Source: CAWAMR01 sp963783095
GTDB lineage: Bacteria; Planctomycetota; Planctomycetia; Gemmatales; Gemmataceae
Direction: 5' to 3'
Length of the DNA: 64,000 nt
Assembly: GCA_963783095.1 (NCBI GenBank)
Contig: CAWAMR010000020.1
Span: forward strand, 124,001 to 188,000
Shown here: positions 47,253 to 56,610 of the stretch, piece after piece
Layout of the letters: each line of letters starts with the position of its first letter
Position numbering within the stretch: the stretch's first letter is position 1
The notes under the pieces: generated by a model
What the model was told of the DNA's origin: nothing
Databases searched by the model: none
Seen by the model: the letters and a program-made list of their open reading frames with translations, nothing else
Translations under genes and position numbers: made by a program

Positions 47253-47573
47253 TTAAAATGGTGGCCGAAACCCCAGGTGCCGATCCATCTCCAGGCACAG
47301 TATGTGGATCAGCCACGTTAGTACTGAGAGTCGCTGGTGAGGCCATCGTGCGAATCCGGTGGTTCGGGTGTCCAGCACATAACTCCACACGCGGTCCAAT
47401 CGTTCATTGATGTCCCACTCACCCAGTGAAAGCAACCCGGAACCATTCCTGGCCTGAAGGAACAGGAAGGCCAGGCGGCCAAGGATTGGATCAACCCGAA
47501 GGGAAAGTTGATTCAAGGCGGTTGTGTCGCCGCCATAGAACGCGTGCATTAGTTCCTCATCGGTCGGCTCCAT
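47253..47573 (-). CDS. short protein resembling region 2 of sigma-70-family factors
   Basis: An intact 106-residue ORF from ATG 47573: MEPTDEELMHAFYGGDTTAL, NQLSLRVDPILGRLAFLFLQ, LDRVWSYVLDTRTTGFARWP and HQRLSVLTWLIHILCLEMDR. The order 'T-D-E-E-L-M-x-A-F-Y-x-G-D-x-x-A-L', 'D-R-V-W-x-Y-V' and 'W-L-x-x-I' is that of ECF sigma factor region 2, but no region 4 follows. It could be a small sigma-like regulator or a fragment. It lies between the two duplicated paralogues. Confidence 0.55.
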   Translation of the reverse strand: MEPTDEELMHAFYGGDTTALNQLSLRVDPILGRLAFLFLQARNGSGLLSLGEWDINERLDRVWSYVLDTRTTGFARWPHQRLSVLTWLIHILCLEMDRHLGFRPPF

Positions 47574-47630
47574 GCTCGCACTCCGGATTTGTTCTTACCC
47601 TCAGCCTAGCAGAAAGCGCTCCCAAACGCC

Positions 47631-47691
47631 AGACCGTCAGTGGCGAGTTCGAGAATTGATTGAGAAGATCGAAAGGGAAGTTGGTCGATAG
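47631..47691 (+). repeat. duplicated fragment of the dnaA 3' end
   Basis: This 61-base stretch repeats dnaA positions 46619-46679, including the last 19 codons and stop, with about five or six mismatches. It has no upstream dnaA sequence and is not a gene. Confidence 0.85.
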
Positions 47692-47711
47692 GGTGTTCAA
47701 TGGTGGGTTTG

Positions 47712-48176
47712 TTAACCCGAGTCGCGAGGACTCGGGTCACACATGAGGAACACTATCAGTCCAAGTTGCGAGCCGAGTTCCTTCACGGCCTCGGTCAGAA
47801 GCCCAAAATCCTTAGAGCCGCTGCAGCCATCCTTCTCGGGCACATCGAGCGGGATCGACTTGCGGATCGCCTCATTGCCGATCGTACCAATGAGAGCGAC
47901 CGACAATGCTGCCTTGTTGATTAAACCCGCATCTGTGGAGAAGACATCGGCCATCAAGTGACCGTTATCTCGCTCCTTCACGATGACCATAAGGCCTTGT
48001 TCCCGATCTTCCCAACTGAGTTTGAAACCAGATTGCTGTGTAGCGCTATCGCCTGTCTCGCCGCGCACAAGAACAGGGACGAGTGGCGATATCGGGTTCT
48101 TACCAAACCTATGTTCGCGGACCTTGATGCCTTTGGGCAACGGAAACAGGTCTGACACGGTCGGTTTGTTGGCCAT
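47712..48176 (-). CDS. unknown protein, second of two tandem paralogues
   Basis: The start is taken at ATG 48176, preceded by TGGAGAC; the frame is open to 48236. The 154-residue product reads TVSDLFPLPKGIKVREHRFG, KLSWEDREQGLMVIVKERDN, GHLMADVFSTDAGLINKAAL and DVPEKDGCSGSKDFGLLTEA, a paralogue of 46742-47185. Divergence is mostly conservative, so both copies look maintained. The C-terminus extends a few residues beyond the paralogue (CDPSPRDSG). Function unknown. Confidence 0.7.
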   Translation of the reverse strand: MANKPTVSDLFPLPKGIKVREHRFGKNPISPLVPVLVRGETGDSATQQSGFKLSWEDREQGLMVIVKERDNGHLMADVFSTDAGLINKAALSVALIGTIGNEAIRKSIPLDVPEKDGCSGSKDFGLLTEAVKELGSQLGLIVFLMCDPSPRDSG

Positions 48177-48263
48177 TGTCAAGGTCTCCACTAACATCAG
48201 CCTAACAGAGAGCACTCCCAGATGCCACACGACCATTGCCGAATTTGCTGCTTCCAGGCTGGA

Positions 48264-50600
48264 TCACGACTCACGCACTATTGCCAATGCCATTTCCTTC
48301 ACCTTCCGCAAATCGGTCTTCCCCGTACCCAGTACCGGAATCTCCGCAATAGGGTAGAAATCCCGGTCGCCCGGTATCCAGAGATTCGGCAGACCCGTTT
48401 CCGAAAGCTTCTTCGTGAGTTCGCCGATCGGCATTGTCAGCGCCGGCAGGTACAACACAATCAGCCGTTCGCCGCGCTTCTCGTCCGGTACTGCCGTTAC
48501 CGCCACCACACGTTCCGCGGTGCCAAGGACCTTGTGAATATCTTCTTCAACTCTCTCCAACGGGACCATCTCTCCCCCTATTTTGGCGAAGCGCGATAAT
48601 CGTCCCGTCAAGAAGATGAAGCCGTCTTCGTCGATGCTGCCCATGTCTCCCGTGACGTACCAGCCGTCGCGAATGACCTTTGCCGTCTCTTCCGGCTTGT
48701 TGAGGTATCCCACCATCACGTTTGCTCCCTTTATCAAAAGCAATCCTTCCTGACCGGGCGGCAAGATTTCGTACGTATCCGGATTGACGAATCTGGTCGC
48801 GATGCCGAGAAAGGGAGTCCCAACACTGCCCATCTTGTTGCCGATTTGCTTCATTCCGCCGATCTCCATGTCGGAGATGTTCGCTGTTGCTGCCGGCGAT
48901 AGTTCTGTGCAGCCGTACGCTTCCAATGGCAGGATGCCGAACTTGGCCTCGAATTCCCTGGCCAAACTAACCGGCAGTTTTTCCGCACCGCAAACCAGGA
49001 GCCGAAGCGATTTGAAATCGTTGACCTCACAGCGTCGGAGATAGAACCGCAAGAAGGTCGCTGTCCCCAAAAAGCCGGTGCAGTGACACTTCCGGCATAA
49101 TTCGCCGATCTCCTTTGCCTGTCGAGGATCGGGGTAGTACACGGCCGAGGCACCGATCATGATCGGTGCCCAGAGCGTCACCGTGAAACCAAAGCTGTGG
49201 AAAAATGGTAATACTCCCAGGAGGCGATCCCTGTAATTCAGATCGACGTGCGCGGAGAACGATTCGACATTGGAGACGTTGGCGTGACTTAGCATCACTC
49301 CCTTGGGCTCACCGGTGCTGCCACTCGAAAAGACGATCGTCAAAATGTCTTTGAGCCTGTGCTTTCCCAGACCCAGGACGATGTATTCGAGAATCCAGCC
49401 CGGCAAGAACAATACGCCCAGAAAGGTTCTGATTCGCTGCCACTTTCCGATAGCTCCCGCGGCATCTTCAAGATGGATGATCTTGACTTCTTCTGTCACA
49501 TTCCAGGGCATCCGGGACAGGAATCGCTTCGAGGTAATTAAGGTTTTCATGCCGGTTTGTTGAACCGCCGAGCGATTCGATTGGACACTGCTGGTATAAT
49601 TGAGGTTGACCGACGTTTTTCCGAGCATGGCCAGGGAGATATTGGCCAGGGCACTGCCGACACTGGAAGGCAGCCAGATACCGATGTTCTGCCCGGCACC
49701 AAGTTGAGGTTTCAGCCAGCGCGAAAGACAGATCGCCCCGACCAGGGTTTTCGCGTAGGAGAGAGTTCGAGGCTGCGGGTTGGAGACATCGATAAAGCAG
49801 GTTCGGAACATACTCCGAAAGCGCGAGGCGACTCGAACGAACTGCCGATGGACAGGCCGGCTCCGCTGCGTTTCGCGGATGGCCGTTTCCGCACCGAGTT
49901 CCTGGATCTTTAGGCGCACTTCCGGCGCAGTCATGGTAGAGGGCAAAGGTTCGCCAAAGGTCACAGCAACCGGGTAAGGAATCCGCTCGGGCCATTTCCA
50001 GATCAGTTTGCCGTGGCGATAACTGAAAATGCTGCCCCAAATTTGGCTGATGCACGTTGGAATGATCGGCACCGGTTGCCGGGTCATCTTCTGCACCCGT
50101 TCAAAACCGCGATGAAATGGCAACATGATTCCGGTTCGGGTCAGTCTGGCTTCGGGGAAAACGCAGATTACCTCGCCGTTATCGAGTGCTTCCGCAATTC
50201 GCCGCAGCGCAGCAACGATCGCCCTCGGACCCGCTCGACCATCGATGGGGATCGAGTTGGTAACGCGCAAGAAAAGACGCAAAAGAGGATTCTTGCTCCA
50301 GCCTGCCCAGGCAACGAAACGAATCCGCCGCGGACAGGAGACCCAGATCAACATCCAATCGACGTAGCTGACGTGATTGCAGACCAATAGCGCCGGTCCC
50401 GACCGGGGAATGTTCTCTCTGCCGTAGATTCGGAGGCGATAAACGGTATGCGTGAACAGCCACCACAACGGGCGCAGCACAATCCCTGGCCAAATGACGG
50501 CGAGCAGAAGATAGAAAAGGAACATGCCGCCGAGGGCGGCAAGGTCAAGCCACTCGAAGCCGGATCGATCGGTGACGAAGGCGAATGGAAGTGGCACCAC
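48264..50600 (-). CDS. Aas-like bifunctional acyltransferase and acyl-ACP synthetase
   Basis: The start is taken at GTG 50600, preceded by CGGAGATC; an upstream frame to 50834 is open but less likely. About 778 residues. The N-terminal third is a PlsC-type acyltransferase with NHVSYVDWMLIWV (the H-x4-D box) and FPEARLTRTGIMLPFHRGFE. The rest is an AMP-binding ligase with IVFSSGSTGEPKGVMLSHAN (P-loop), YGCTELSPAATAN, and ending TGDMGSIDEDGFIFLTGRLS and RFAKIGGEMVPLERVEEDIH. This layout matches Aas, which re-acylates lysophosphatidylethanolamine at the membrane using acyl-ACP. The gene is intact, with no frameshifts. Confidence 0.9.
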   Translation of the reverse strand: MVPLPFAFVTDRSGFEWLDLAALGGMFLFYLLLAVIWPGIVLRPLWWLFTHTVYRLRIYGRENIPRSGPALLVCNHVSYVDWMLIWVSCPRRIRFVAWAGWSKNPLLRLFLRVTNSIPIDGRAGPRAIVAALRRIAEALDNGEVICVFPEARLTRTGIMLPFHRGFERVQKMTRQPVPIIPTCISQIWGSIFSYRHGKLIWKWPERIPYPVAVTFGEPLPSTMTAPEVRLKIQELGAETAIRETQRSRPVHRQFVRVASRFRSMFRTCFIDVSNPQPRTLSYAKTLVGAICLSRWLKPQLGAGQNIGIWLPSSVGSALANISLAMLGKTSVNLNYTSSVQSNRSAVQQTGMKTLITSKRFLSRMPWNVTEEVKIIHLEDAAGAIGKWQRIRTFLGVLFLPGWILEYIVLGLGKHRLKDILTIVFSSGSTGEPKGVMLSHANVSNVESFSAHVDLNYRDRLLGVLPFFHSFGFTVTLWAPIMIGASAVYYPDPRQAKEIGELCRKCHCTGFLGTATFLRFYLRRCEVNDFKSLRLLVCGAEKLPVSLAREFEAKFGILPLEAYGCTELSPAATANISDMEIGGMKQIGNKMGSVGTPFLGIATRFVNPDTYEILPPGQEGLLLIKGANVMVGYLNKPEETAKVIRDGWYVTGDMGSIDEDGFIFLTGRLSRFAKIGGEMVPLERVEEDIHKVLGTAERVVAVTAVPDEKRGERLIVLYLPALTMPIGELTKKLSETGLPNLWIPGDRDFYPIAEIPVLGTGKTDLRKVKEMALAIVRES

Positions 50601-50909
50601 GGGTCGTGATCTCCGCACGGATGTCGAGATGGGAGTGTTATAGATGTTCAAGGGGAATGACGGATTTTTATCGATTGTAGAACCGATAAGTGAAGCTCCA
50701 AAAGTCGAAAGGTTGGATTTCCTTTGGAATTTCGGCTTGCGATGCCGGACTTGCTTGCGGTACGTTCTATAGTTGGTCCAGAGTTGGGATTGCCCTTTGA
50801 TGGCGTGTCGGATATACCCCGCCCACTCAAGCAATGAATCCGGATGGATGGTAAAACCGACCCCCGAAGATGGGATAGCCTGTCGCTATTCGGGTGTCAG
50901 AGGCAGGCT
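50601..50909. other. intergenic region between divergent genes
   Basis: About 310 bases between the Aas-like start and the small plus-strand gene at 50910. It should contain promoters for both. The frame of the Aas-like gene stays open through it, so an earlier start at up to 50834 is possible. No clear promoter pair or repeat was found. Confidence 0.4.
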
Positions 50910-51260
50910 ATGCAGTGTCCTCCCGTACTTCGACATGTTCTCAACGATGAAGCGGTCACCCGCGGGCTAGGCGATGTCGAAGCCCGCATGTTGGTGGAAT
51001 GGCTGGTCGATTGGGCCGAACTTCTTTCCGATGCAGCGGAAACGGTAGAACTTGCCTGGGATTGCGTGCGCGGCTTATGTCGCCGGGCGCGAGCCATCGG
51101 GCGGTTTGTGCTGTTGTGGGCTGATGTCCGATCGCGGGGGGCAGCCACCCAACTCGCGGGAGCAGAGCGATTTCAATGGCCGTTGCCGAGCAAGGAAGAA
51201 GAGCCTGCCGAAATGATGGCTCGCATTCTGGCATGGGAAAATCGGTATCTGGTGTACTGA
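50910..51260 (+). CDS. small helical protein of unknown function
   Basis: ATG 50910 (MQCPPVLRHVLNDEAVTRGL), intact, 116 residues. It is predicted mainly helical: VEARMLVEWLVDWAELLSDA, AWDCVRGLCRRARAIGRFVL and MMARILAWENRYLVY. No signal peptide, membrane helix or known motif is clear. It lies 226 bases before the GAF-HlyD gene on the same strand, with a GC-rich inverted repeat in between. Confidence 0.55.
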   Translation: MQCPPVLRHVLNDEAVTRGLGDVEARMLVEWLVDWAELLSDAAETVELAWDCVRGLCRRARAIGRFVLLWADVRSRGAATQLAGAERFQWPLPSKEEEPAEMMARILAWENRYLVY

Positions 51261-51263
51261 TCG

Positions 51264-51400
51264 GGACGCGGCATGCGGGTTACGGGGCGCGGTCTGCGGG
51301 CGCGAATACGATAAAAACCTCGGCTGCGGGGCGCGAAAAAGGCCAGGACAACGACTGTATTTTCGCGCCCGCGCCGCAGCCCGCACCCCGAATTCGGTTA
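51264..51400. repeat. GC-rich inverted repeat of GCGGGCGCG words
   Basis: CGGGACGCGGCATGCGGG and GGGGCGCGGTCTGCGGGCGC on the left are mirrored by TTTTCGCGCCCGCGCCGCAG and CCCGCACCCCG on the right. It resembles the repeat at 63278-63350 and may act as a terminator for 50910-51260. Confidence 0.6.
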
Positions 51401-51485
51401 TCGCTTGCACGAACTCCCGTGACGGGATATGTTTACAGAGTGATGTTCCTGTGAGCGGTTCGTAATTTACGCGAGCGAGGTTAGA

Positions 51486-53629
51486 TTGTCTCGAACCATT
51501 TCCTCAACTGTTGCCGCCGAGGGAGATAGTCTCCGTCGGGTAACCCGTCAAATCGATCAGACTTTGGAGGCGACCGCCCGCATGTCGGGCAGCAACATCA
51601 CCCCCGGAGATCTGTATTTCGGAGTGTTGCAAAAAACGCTGGCCGGCATCGAAGCGCCAGCGGGTGCCGTCTGGTTGAAGACCCCCCAAGGGTTTCTCCA
51701 ACTCCAATGCCAGATCAATCTTACAAAGATTGGAATGGACGACGGGCCGGACGGCCGGCAGGCGAACAACGCTGTGCTGCGCCAGGTCTTCCAGAACAAT
51801 CAAGCGACGGTCCTGGATCCAGGGGCCAAGATGATGGCTCAGGATGGCATCGAACCCAGCAATCGCTCGCACTACCCGGTCGTGGTGGTGCCGATCCTGG
51901 TGGAGGAACGGCAATCGATCGGGCTGCTTCAGATTTGGCTCGATCCCATCGCCGATCCGCGTTTGCGCGCCGTTCATCAATTTCGTCATCCAGATGGCGG
52001 GCTATATCTCGAATTACGTCCGCAGCAACAGCAATCGGCGCACATCGGTCCAGGAACAGGTTTACATCCAGCTCGAGGCCTTTAGCCGGCAGATTCACGG
52101 TTCGCTCAACCCGACCGAAGTTGCCTTCCACGTCGCCAACGAAGGTCGTCGGCTTATCAGCTGCGATCGCATCAGCGTCGGCGTCAAGCACGGCCGATGG
52201 ACGACCATCGAAGCGGTGAGCGGTGCCGATGTCGTCGAGAAATCGAGCACGCAGATCAAGATGATGCGCGCTTTGTTCGATGCCGTATTGGAGTGGAATG
52301 AAAAGTTGGTTTATCGCGGCTCCCGCGATGAAACCCTTCCGCCGAAAGTCTTATACGCGCTTGAAAACTATCTCGCCGAAAGTTCTGCCAAGCTGCTGGT
52401 CCTGGAGCCTCTGCGCGATGAGAGGGAAAAGGACAAGGACAAGGACAAGGAAGCCAAGTACGGGCCGGCTCGCTCAGCGTTGTTGTTGGAATGCTACGAA
52501 CCGCCGGAACCTGCCGAGCCGTTGCTCCAGAGGTTCGATGTCGTGTGCGGTCATGCTGCGACGGCGCTTTATAACTCGTCCGAAGTCAAGCGGATTCCGC
52601 TGCGGTTCCTGTGGCGGCCCATCGCATCGCTCCAGGCCCGCGCCGGCGGCAAGCGCCGATTCTACACACTGCTGTTTTCGGGATTGTTTGTCCTGCTCAT
52701 GCTGGCCATGATTCTCATTCCGTATCCTTTGAAACTCGATGCCAAGGGCCAACTGGTGCCGGAAGACCGCAATTACATCTATCCCACCGGCACCGGACGA
52801 GTCATTCAATTCAAGGTCAATCCGGGCGACATCGTCAGAAAAGATACTCCGATCGCCGTCATGTTCGATGCCGATCTGGCCAACGAAATCTCTAAAAACC
52901 TCAAGGAGATTCAGACGGCCGAAAGCGAAGAACGCACCTTGGGCCGTCTGGCCCTTGAGGGAACGACTGCGGAGAAGGCCAAGAGAGTCTCCGACCTGGC
53001 CATCAAGAAAGAAGAACTAAGCTCGCTCAACAAATCGCTGCAAACACTCCTGGACATTCGCAAGGCGGAGAAGAATTCTCCCGGGGCGTTTACGGTCGTT
53101 GCTCCCGAGTTTCGGCCCGTGGCGCAATGGGCGCGGGCCGGTACAGTACAAGGTTCTGACTTCGGATTACATTGACCAATTGACCAACAAATGGGTGAAG
53201 CCCAATGAGCCGTTGTTGCGCGTGGGTAATACGACGGGTGCCTGGCTTATCGAGCAAAAGATCCCGCAGAAGCATATCAGTCAGGTACGGCAAGCCTACA
53301 AGACAAGCGACCCGAACGAGTATCTGGAAGTCGATGTCCTGGTGACCAGCGCACCGACCCAGCCTTTCCGGGGCCGGCTCTATCAGAAGGACGTCGGCGC
53401 GGAGGCCCGCGAGAATAAGGATGAGCACGACCAATCGGAGCCGGTCGTGTATGCGTATGTGCGCGTCAACGAGGACGACATGCCTGAATCCGATCATATC
53501 CCAACGAGTTTATTGGTGACCGGCGTCGAGGTTCACACCAAGATTCGCGCCGGGAAACGGGCCTTGGGTTATTGCCTGTTCTATGGCGTGTGGGAATTCG
53601 TTTACGAGAAGGTGATTTTCTTCTTTTAG
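51486..53629 (+). CDS. GAF-domain plus HlyD-type membrane-fusion protein (two frameshifts)
   Basis: TTG 51486 with GAGCGAGGT upstream. About 714 residues over three frames (shifts near 51985 and 53110). The N-terminal half has GAF-like regions (AGIEAPAGAVWLKTPQGFLQ, HYPVVVVPILVEERQSIGLL; RRLISCDRISVGVKHGRWTT). One membrane helix follows (TLLFSGLFVLLMLAMILIPY), then a lipoyl-like barrel and coiled coil (VIQFKVNPGDIVRKDTPIAV; LANEISKNLKEIQTAES) and a C-terminal HlyD barrel. Such adaptors work with an inner-membrane pump or peptidase; a partner gene is not in the window. The GAF part may sense a small molecule or control export. Confidence 0.75.
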
Positions 53630-53705
53630 ATGTTATCAACCTTGCCATGTAACATAATTCTTGTCGTCGGGTAATTGAACTATCCCAACGCAAGGAGATA
53701 GAACC

Positions 53706-53948
53706 ATGAGCCAAATCAATCTTGATGCAGATCTATCTGCTCAATTGCACAACTTGAGTGAACCTGTGGAACTGTGTGATCCCACAGGACGAGTCCTGGG
53801 ACAATTCGTGCCACAGATTGACATGTCGGAGTGGGAACCTGACTCGCCTGACCTTAGTGAGGAGGAGTTAAAACAGAGAGAACAATCAACTGAGTGGTAT
53901 AGCACTGAGGAAGTTCTCGCGCATCTGAAAACTTTGGAGAACAAGTAA
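53706..53948 (+). CDS. putative antitoxin
   Basis: ATG 53706 with AAGGAG upstream, 80 residues, acidic. It reads LSEPVELCDPTGRVLGQFVP, then PDLSEEELKQREQSTEWYST and EEVLAHLKTLENK. The 'E-L-x-D-x-x-G-R-V-x-G-x-F' start and acidic helical end match a frequent antitoxin type in planctomycetes. Its stop TAA overlaps the next ATG (TAATG), the usual toxin-antitoxin arrangement. The partner is truncated. Confidence 0.65.
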   Translation: MSQINLDADLSAQLHNLSEPVELCDPTGRVLGQFVPQIDMSEWEPDSPDLSEEELKQREQSTEWYSTEEVLAHLKTLENK

Positions 53949-54014
53949 TGTTCAGGGTTCGGTGGGAACGTCGAGCTTTGAATGAGCTTGCTAACCATCT
54001 GCCGCCCGTTCCAC
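53948..54014 (+). pseudogene. RelE/ParE-like toxin fragment
   Basis: From ATG 53948 the frame reads MFRVRWERRALNELANHLPP, the start of a RelE/ParE-type toxin ('F-x-V-x-W-x-x-x-A-L-x-E-L-A'). Homology ends at once: the plus-strand frame runs to 54307 but only as the antisense of the glycosyltransferase. The rest of the toxin seems to have been lost at this junction. Confidence 0.55.
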
Positions 54015-54962
54015 CTAAACCACTCGTGCGCGAACGCGAGCCAATATTCGCTCCACAAGCCTGGAATCCCGTCCAAACCGCCACCATCCTTCCGGTCCTA
54101 ACCGACAAAACTGCACAAACAACGAATGCCAGGGCGTTTGGACGTGCGCGACTCGATCCGCCAGGCATCCGTTCACCGATGTCGCCAGATCGGCAACCTC
54201 GTGAACGAGCCGGCTGCATCGCGGCGAGGCATGCCAAAGCGGGAAATGCCGTTCTTGCACGCGCTGACATTGGTCTTGGATCGCCCCAGGTTCTCGCCCG
54301 CGAGTGATCGTCTGCGATGTGGGGTGAATGCGGAAACAAGCCAGTGGTTGAGGTAAATAGCGCGTGCGTCCCAGTGCAGCCAGTTTTAGCCAAAAGTCCC
54401 AGTCCGCTGTGTACCAGAGCGCTTCATCCAGCCCGCCGACCGCCAGCGCATCCTCCCGCCGAAACAGCGGCGCCGGTATGCCGATCCAGTTCTGTACCAG
54501 CAGCCGGCCCATAACGGTTGCCGGCGCAACTCCGCCAACATGGCCCGGCAGCGGGCAAGTCCATTTTCCCAGCGTTCTCCCTTTTGGATCGATGAATCGA
54601 CAACTTTGTAGCCACAGGCGGATGCTGGAGTTCTGGTGGATCGCCGTGCGCAGCGCACGTAGCCGACCGGGGAGCCAGGTGTCGTCTTGATGGAGAAAGC
54701 AGGCAAATTCGCCTTGAGATTCGCGCAAACCGGCATTGGTATTGGCAACCCAGTTGCCGACGTGATCCCGCTGAATGATCCGAAGCGGGAAACCTTGGGC
54801 GAACTCCAGTAACAGCGAAAGAGTGTCATCGGTCGAGCCGTCATCGACCGCGATGACCTCGATCTCCCGGTCATCTTGAGCGCGAATGCTCGCAAGAGCC
54901 ATCGGCAAAAACGCTGCGCCGTTGTAGGTCGGCATCACGACGCTTAGCCAGGGCTTGCTCAC
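54015..54962 (-). CDS. glycosyltransferase family 2
   Basis: An intact 315-residue cytosolic GT-A enzyme. The start MSKPWLSVVMPTYNGAAFLP is followed by VIAVDDGSTDDTLSLLLEFA (nucleotide-sugar Asp), LRESQGEFACFLHQDDTWLP (DxD-like QDD) and ALWYTADWDFWLKLAALGRT (catalytic-type E/D-W region). It transfers a sugar from an NDP-sugar to an unknown acceptor, probably a surface glycan. It is the last gene of a minus-strand group with two methyltransferases upstream, 35 bases from the TylF-like gene. Confidence 0.85.
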   Translation of the reverse strand: MSKPWLSVVMPTYNGAAFLPMALASIRAQDDREIEVIAVDDGSTDDTLSLLLEFAQGFPLRIIQRDHVGNWVANTNAGLRESQGEFACFLHQDDTWLPGRLRALRTAIHQNSSIRLWLQSCRFIDPKGRTLGKWTCPLPGHVGGVAPATVMGRLLVQNWIGIPAPLFRREDALAVGGLDEALWYTADWDFWLKLAALGRTRYLPQPLACFRIHPTSQTITRGREPGAIQDQCQRVQERHFPLWHASPRCSRLVHEVADLATSVNGCLADRVAHVQTPWHSLFVQFCRLGPEGWWRFGRDSRLVERILARVRARVV

Positions 54963-54997
54963 ACCGATCTGCTCTCTCTTGCCTGGATGTGATGGAT

Positions 54998-55858
54998 TCA
55001 GGAATGCACCGAGACAAAGGCCGAGGATGCGGCCAAGGGTTTAAGACGTTTGGGGCGATCCCGAAAATACCGGTCGATTGCCAGCCTGGCCCCGAGATCG
55101 CAGACGCCGTTGTAATCGTCGAAGACCACCGCACCGTCCTCGTTCATCCGCGGCATCACAAATTCACATGCTTCCAGGGTGCTCGAATAGATATTGGCAT
55201 CAATGTGGGCGAACGCAAATCGCAGCGGGTCGGTGTTCAGTGCCGCAAAGGTTTCGCTGAACAGCCCGCAGTGAACTTTCACTCGGTCGGCGACACCGAG
55301 TTTGGTAGCTTGTTGGCGAAGTATGGCCGCCTGATCCGCTGCTGGAACGAATTCTCCTGCCGATCTGCCGGCGTCATAGATGCTTGGAGCAGGCATCCCG
55401 CTAAAGGTATCGAGGAGAAGGACATTTTGCTTCAACCCATTTTCCCGGCCCAACAGCGCCAAGAGAAGTCCCGTTGCGCCTTGATACGAGCCGCACTCGA
55501 TAACATCGCCCGGTATCTCACGGCAATTCCACCACACTCCAAGCAGACCTATCAATCGGTTTTGCGGAATGGTAAGTTGAATTCCTGCATCCCGAAGGCG
55601 AGCCAGGGCAGCTTCGTAGCCCGGCGGCAGGTCGAGAGGGTGGAAGACTCGTCGGGAAAACTCGCGAAAAGGGTTCAGCAACGTCGCCCCATCCCAGGGT
55701 GAAAGCCCCAAGGAGCGTCGAAAGGAAAAGTAGCGAGGCAGATCCCAAAGGTAATATTTTGGGCCCAGCTGAAACGAGCGAATCAGCTTGCGACCGAGTG
55801 TTGCGGCGTGATGGTTCTGGTCGAACACACCATCGATCGGTTTAGCCGGAATTGGCAC
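54998..55858 (-). CDS. TylF/MycF-type macrocin O-methyltransferase-like
   Basis: An intact 286-residue protein. Family marks are GDVIECGSYQGATGLLLALL (SAM-binding), LLLDTFSGMPAPS, RVKVHCGLFSETFAAL, FAFAHIDANIYSSTLEACEF and GAVVFDDYNGVCDLGARLAI (metal-ligand Asp pair). TylF-like enzymes methylate sugar hydroxyls, consistent with its place between a glycosyltransferase and another methyltransferase. The start could be at 55858 or a few codons later. Likely substrate: a sugar residue on a surface glycan (inference). Confidence 0.85.
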   Translation of the reverse strand: MPIPAKPIDGVFDQNHHAATLGRKLIRSFQLGPKYYLWDLPRYFSFRRSLGLSPWDGATLLNPFREFSRRVFHPLDLPPGYEAALARLRDAGIQLTIPQNRLIGLLGVWWNCREIPGDVIECGSYQGATGLLLALLGRENGLKQNVLLLDTFSGMPAPSIYDAGRSAGEFVPAADQAAILRQQATKLGVADRVKVHCGLFSETFAALNTDPLRFAFAHIDANIYSSTLEACEFVMPRMNEDGAVVFDDYNGVCDLGARLAIDRYFRDRPKRLKPLAASSAFVSVHS

Positions 55859-55883
55859 CGTTTGTCTCCAGGAGCCTTGCCGC

Positions 55884-56516
55884 TCAGGTTGGGCTTACCA
55901 GGAAAGCAAAATTGTTCCGCCAGGGTCGAATCCACGTTTGTTCTTCGATACTTCCTTTACCAAACACATTCTCCAGCAATTGACGGAAGTACAGCTCGGA
56001 GCCGAATCGGACGTTATCCCCAGTGAGCACCCGATCGCTGAACTCGGCCAGGAGATGGACCATGTTATCGAGGGGCAGCCAGTCCTTCAGCACCATCACC
56101 CCGCCCGGTTTGAGCATTTGGCTCGCCTGCCTGAGAAGCGTGATATGTTGGTCCCAGGGGACATGATGGAGGACATCGCACATCAGCATCAAATCGAAAG
56201 AGGCGGGGTGCCGGGATGTCCATTCTTCCGCGGTAGCACGTGCAAACCGGATCCGCGACCGATCGCCGCGAAATAACCGGCCGACCCGTGATGTGATGTC
56301 GATACCGGTGACGGCTGCGTGCGGAAAATCCTGAATGAGCCGTTCGCAAACTGCGCCTTCGCCACAACCGATCTCAAGAATGTTCGTAGGCCGGGGCACC
56401 CATTTGCGAACCGTGCGCACAAGTTGACCGACATCGACGAAGAAGGTTCGGTACAGGTCCGAGACCGGCCTCTCCAACGGACCCAACATCTGCCGAACTC
56501 GCGCTCCGATGCCCAT
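55884..56516 (-). CDS. class I SAM-dependent methyltransferase
   Basis: The start is taken at ATG 56516 (MGIGARVRQMLGPLERPVSD); a longer frame reaches 56573. The 210-residue product has motif I NILEIGCGEGAVCERLIQDF, motif post-I AVTGIDITSRVGRLF, motif II FDLMLMCDVLHHVPWDQHIT and motif III LKPGGVMVLKDWLP. The pattern is that of small-molecule methyltransferases (Methyltransf_11/25). It lies 25 bases upstream of the TylF-like gene, likely one operon with the GT2. Substrate unknown. Confidence 0.85.
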   Translation of the reverse strand: MGIGARVRQMLGPLERPVSDLYRTFFVDVGQLVRTVRKWVPRPTNILEIGCGEGAVCERLIQDFPHAAVTGIDITSRVGRLFRGDRSRIRFARATAEEWTSRHPASFDLMLMCDVLHHVPWDQHITLLRQASQMLKPGGVMVLKDWLPLDNMVHLLAEFSDRVLTGDNVRFGSELYFRQLLENVFGKGSIEEQTWIRPWRNNFAFLVSPT

Positions 56517-56610
56517 AGCTGATCCTCGATCGAATGAGTATAGAACTCTAGCACGCTCGCGGGATCGAGTCAATCAGGCCGCTTTCGGGGGATCGATCAT
56601 CTGTTATCGT

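Noticed and set aside
54015..54307. Continuation of the toxin frame past 54014
   Set aside because: From there the frame is antisense to a well-supported glycosyltransferase.
54989..55702. 237-codon plus-strand ORF
   Set aside because: Antisense to the intact TylF-like methyltransferase, whose motifs are clear.
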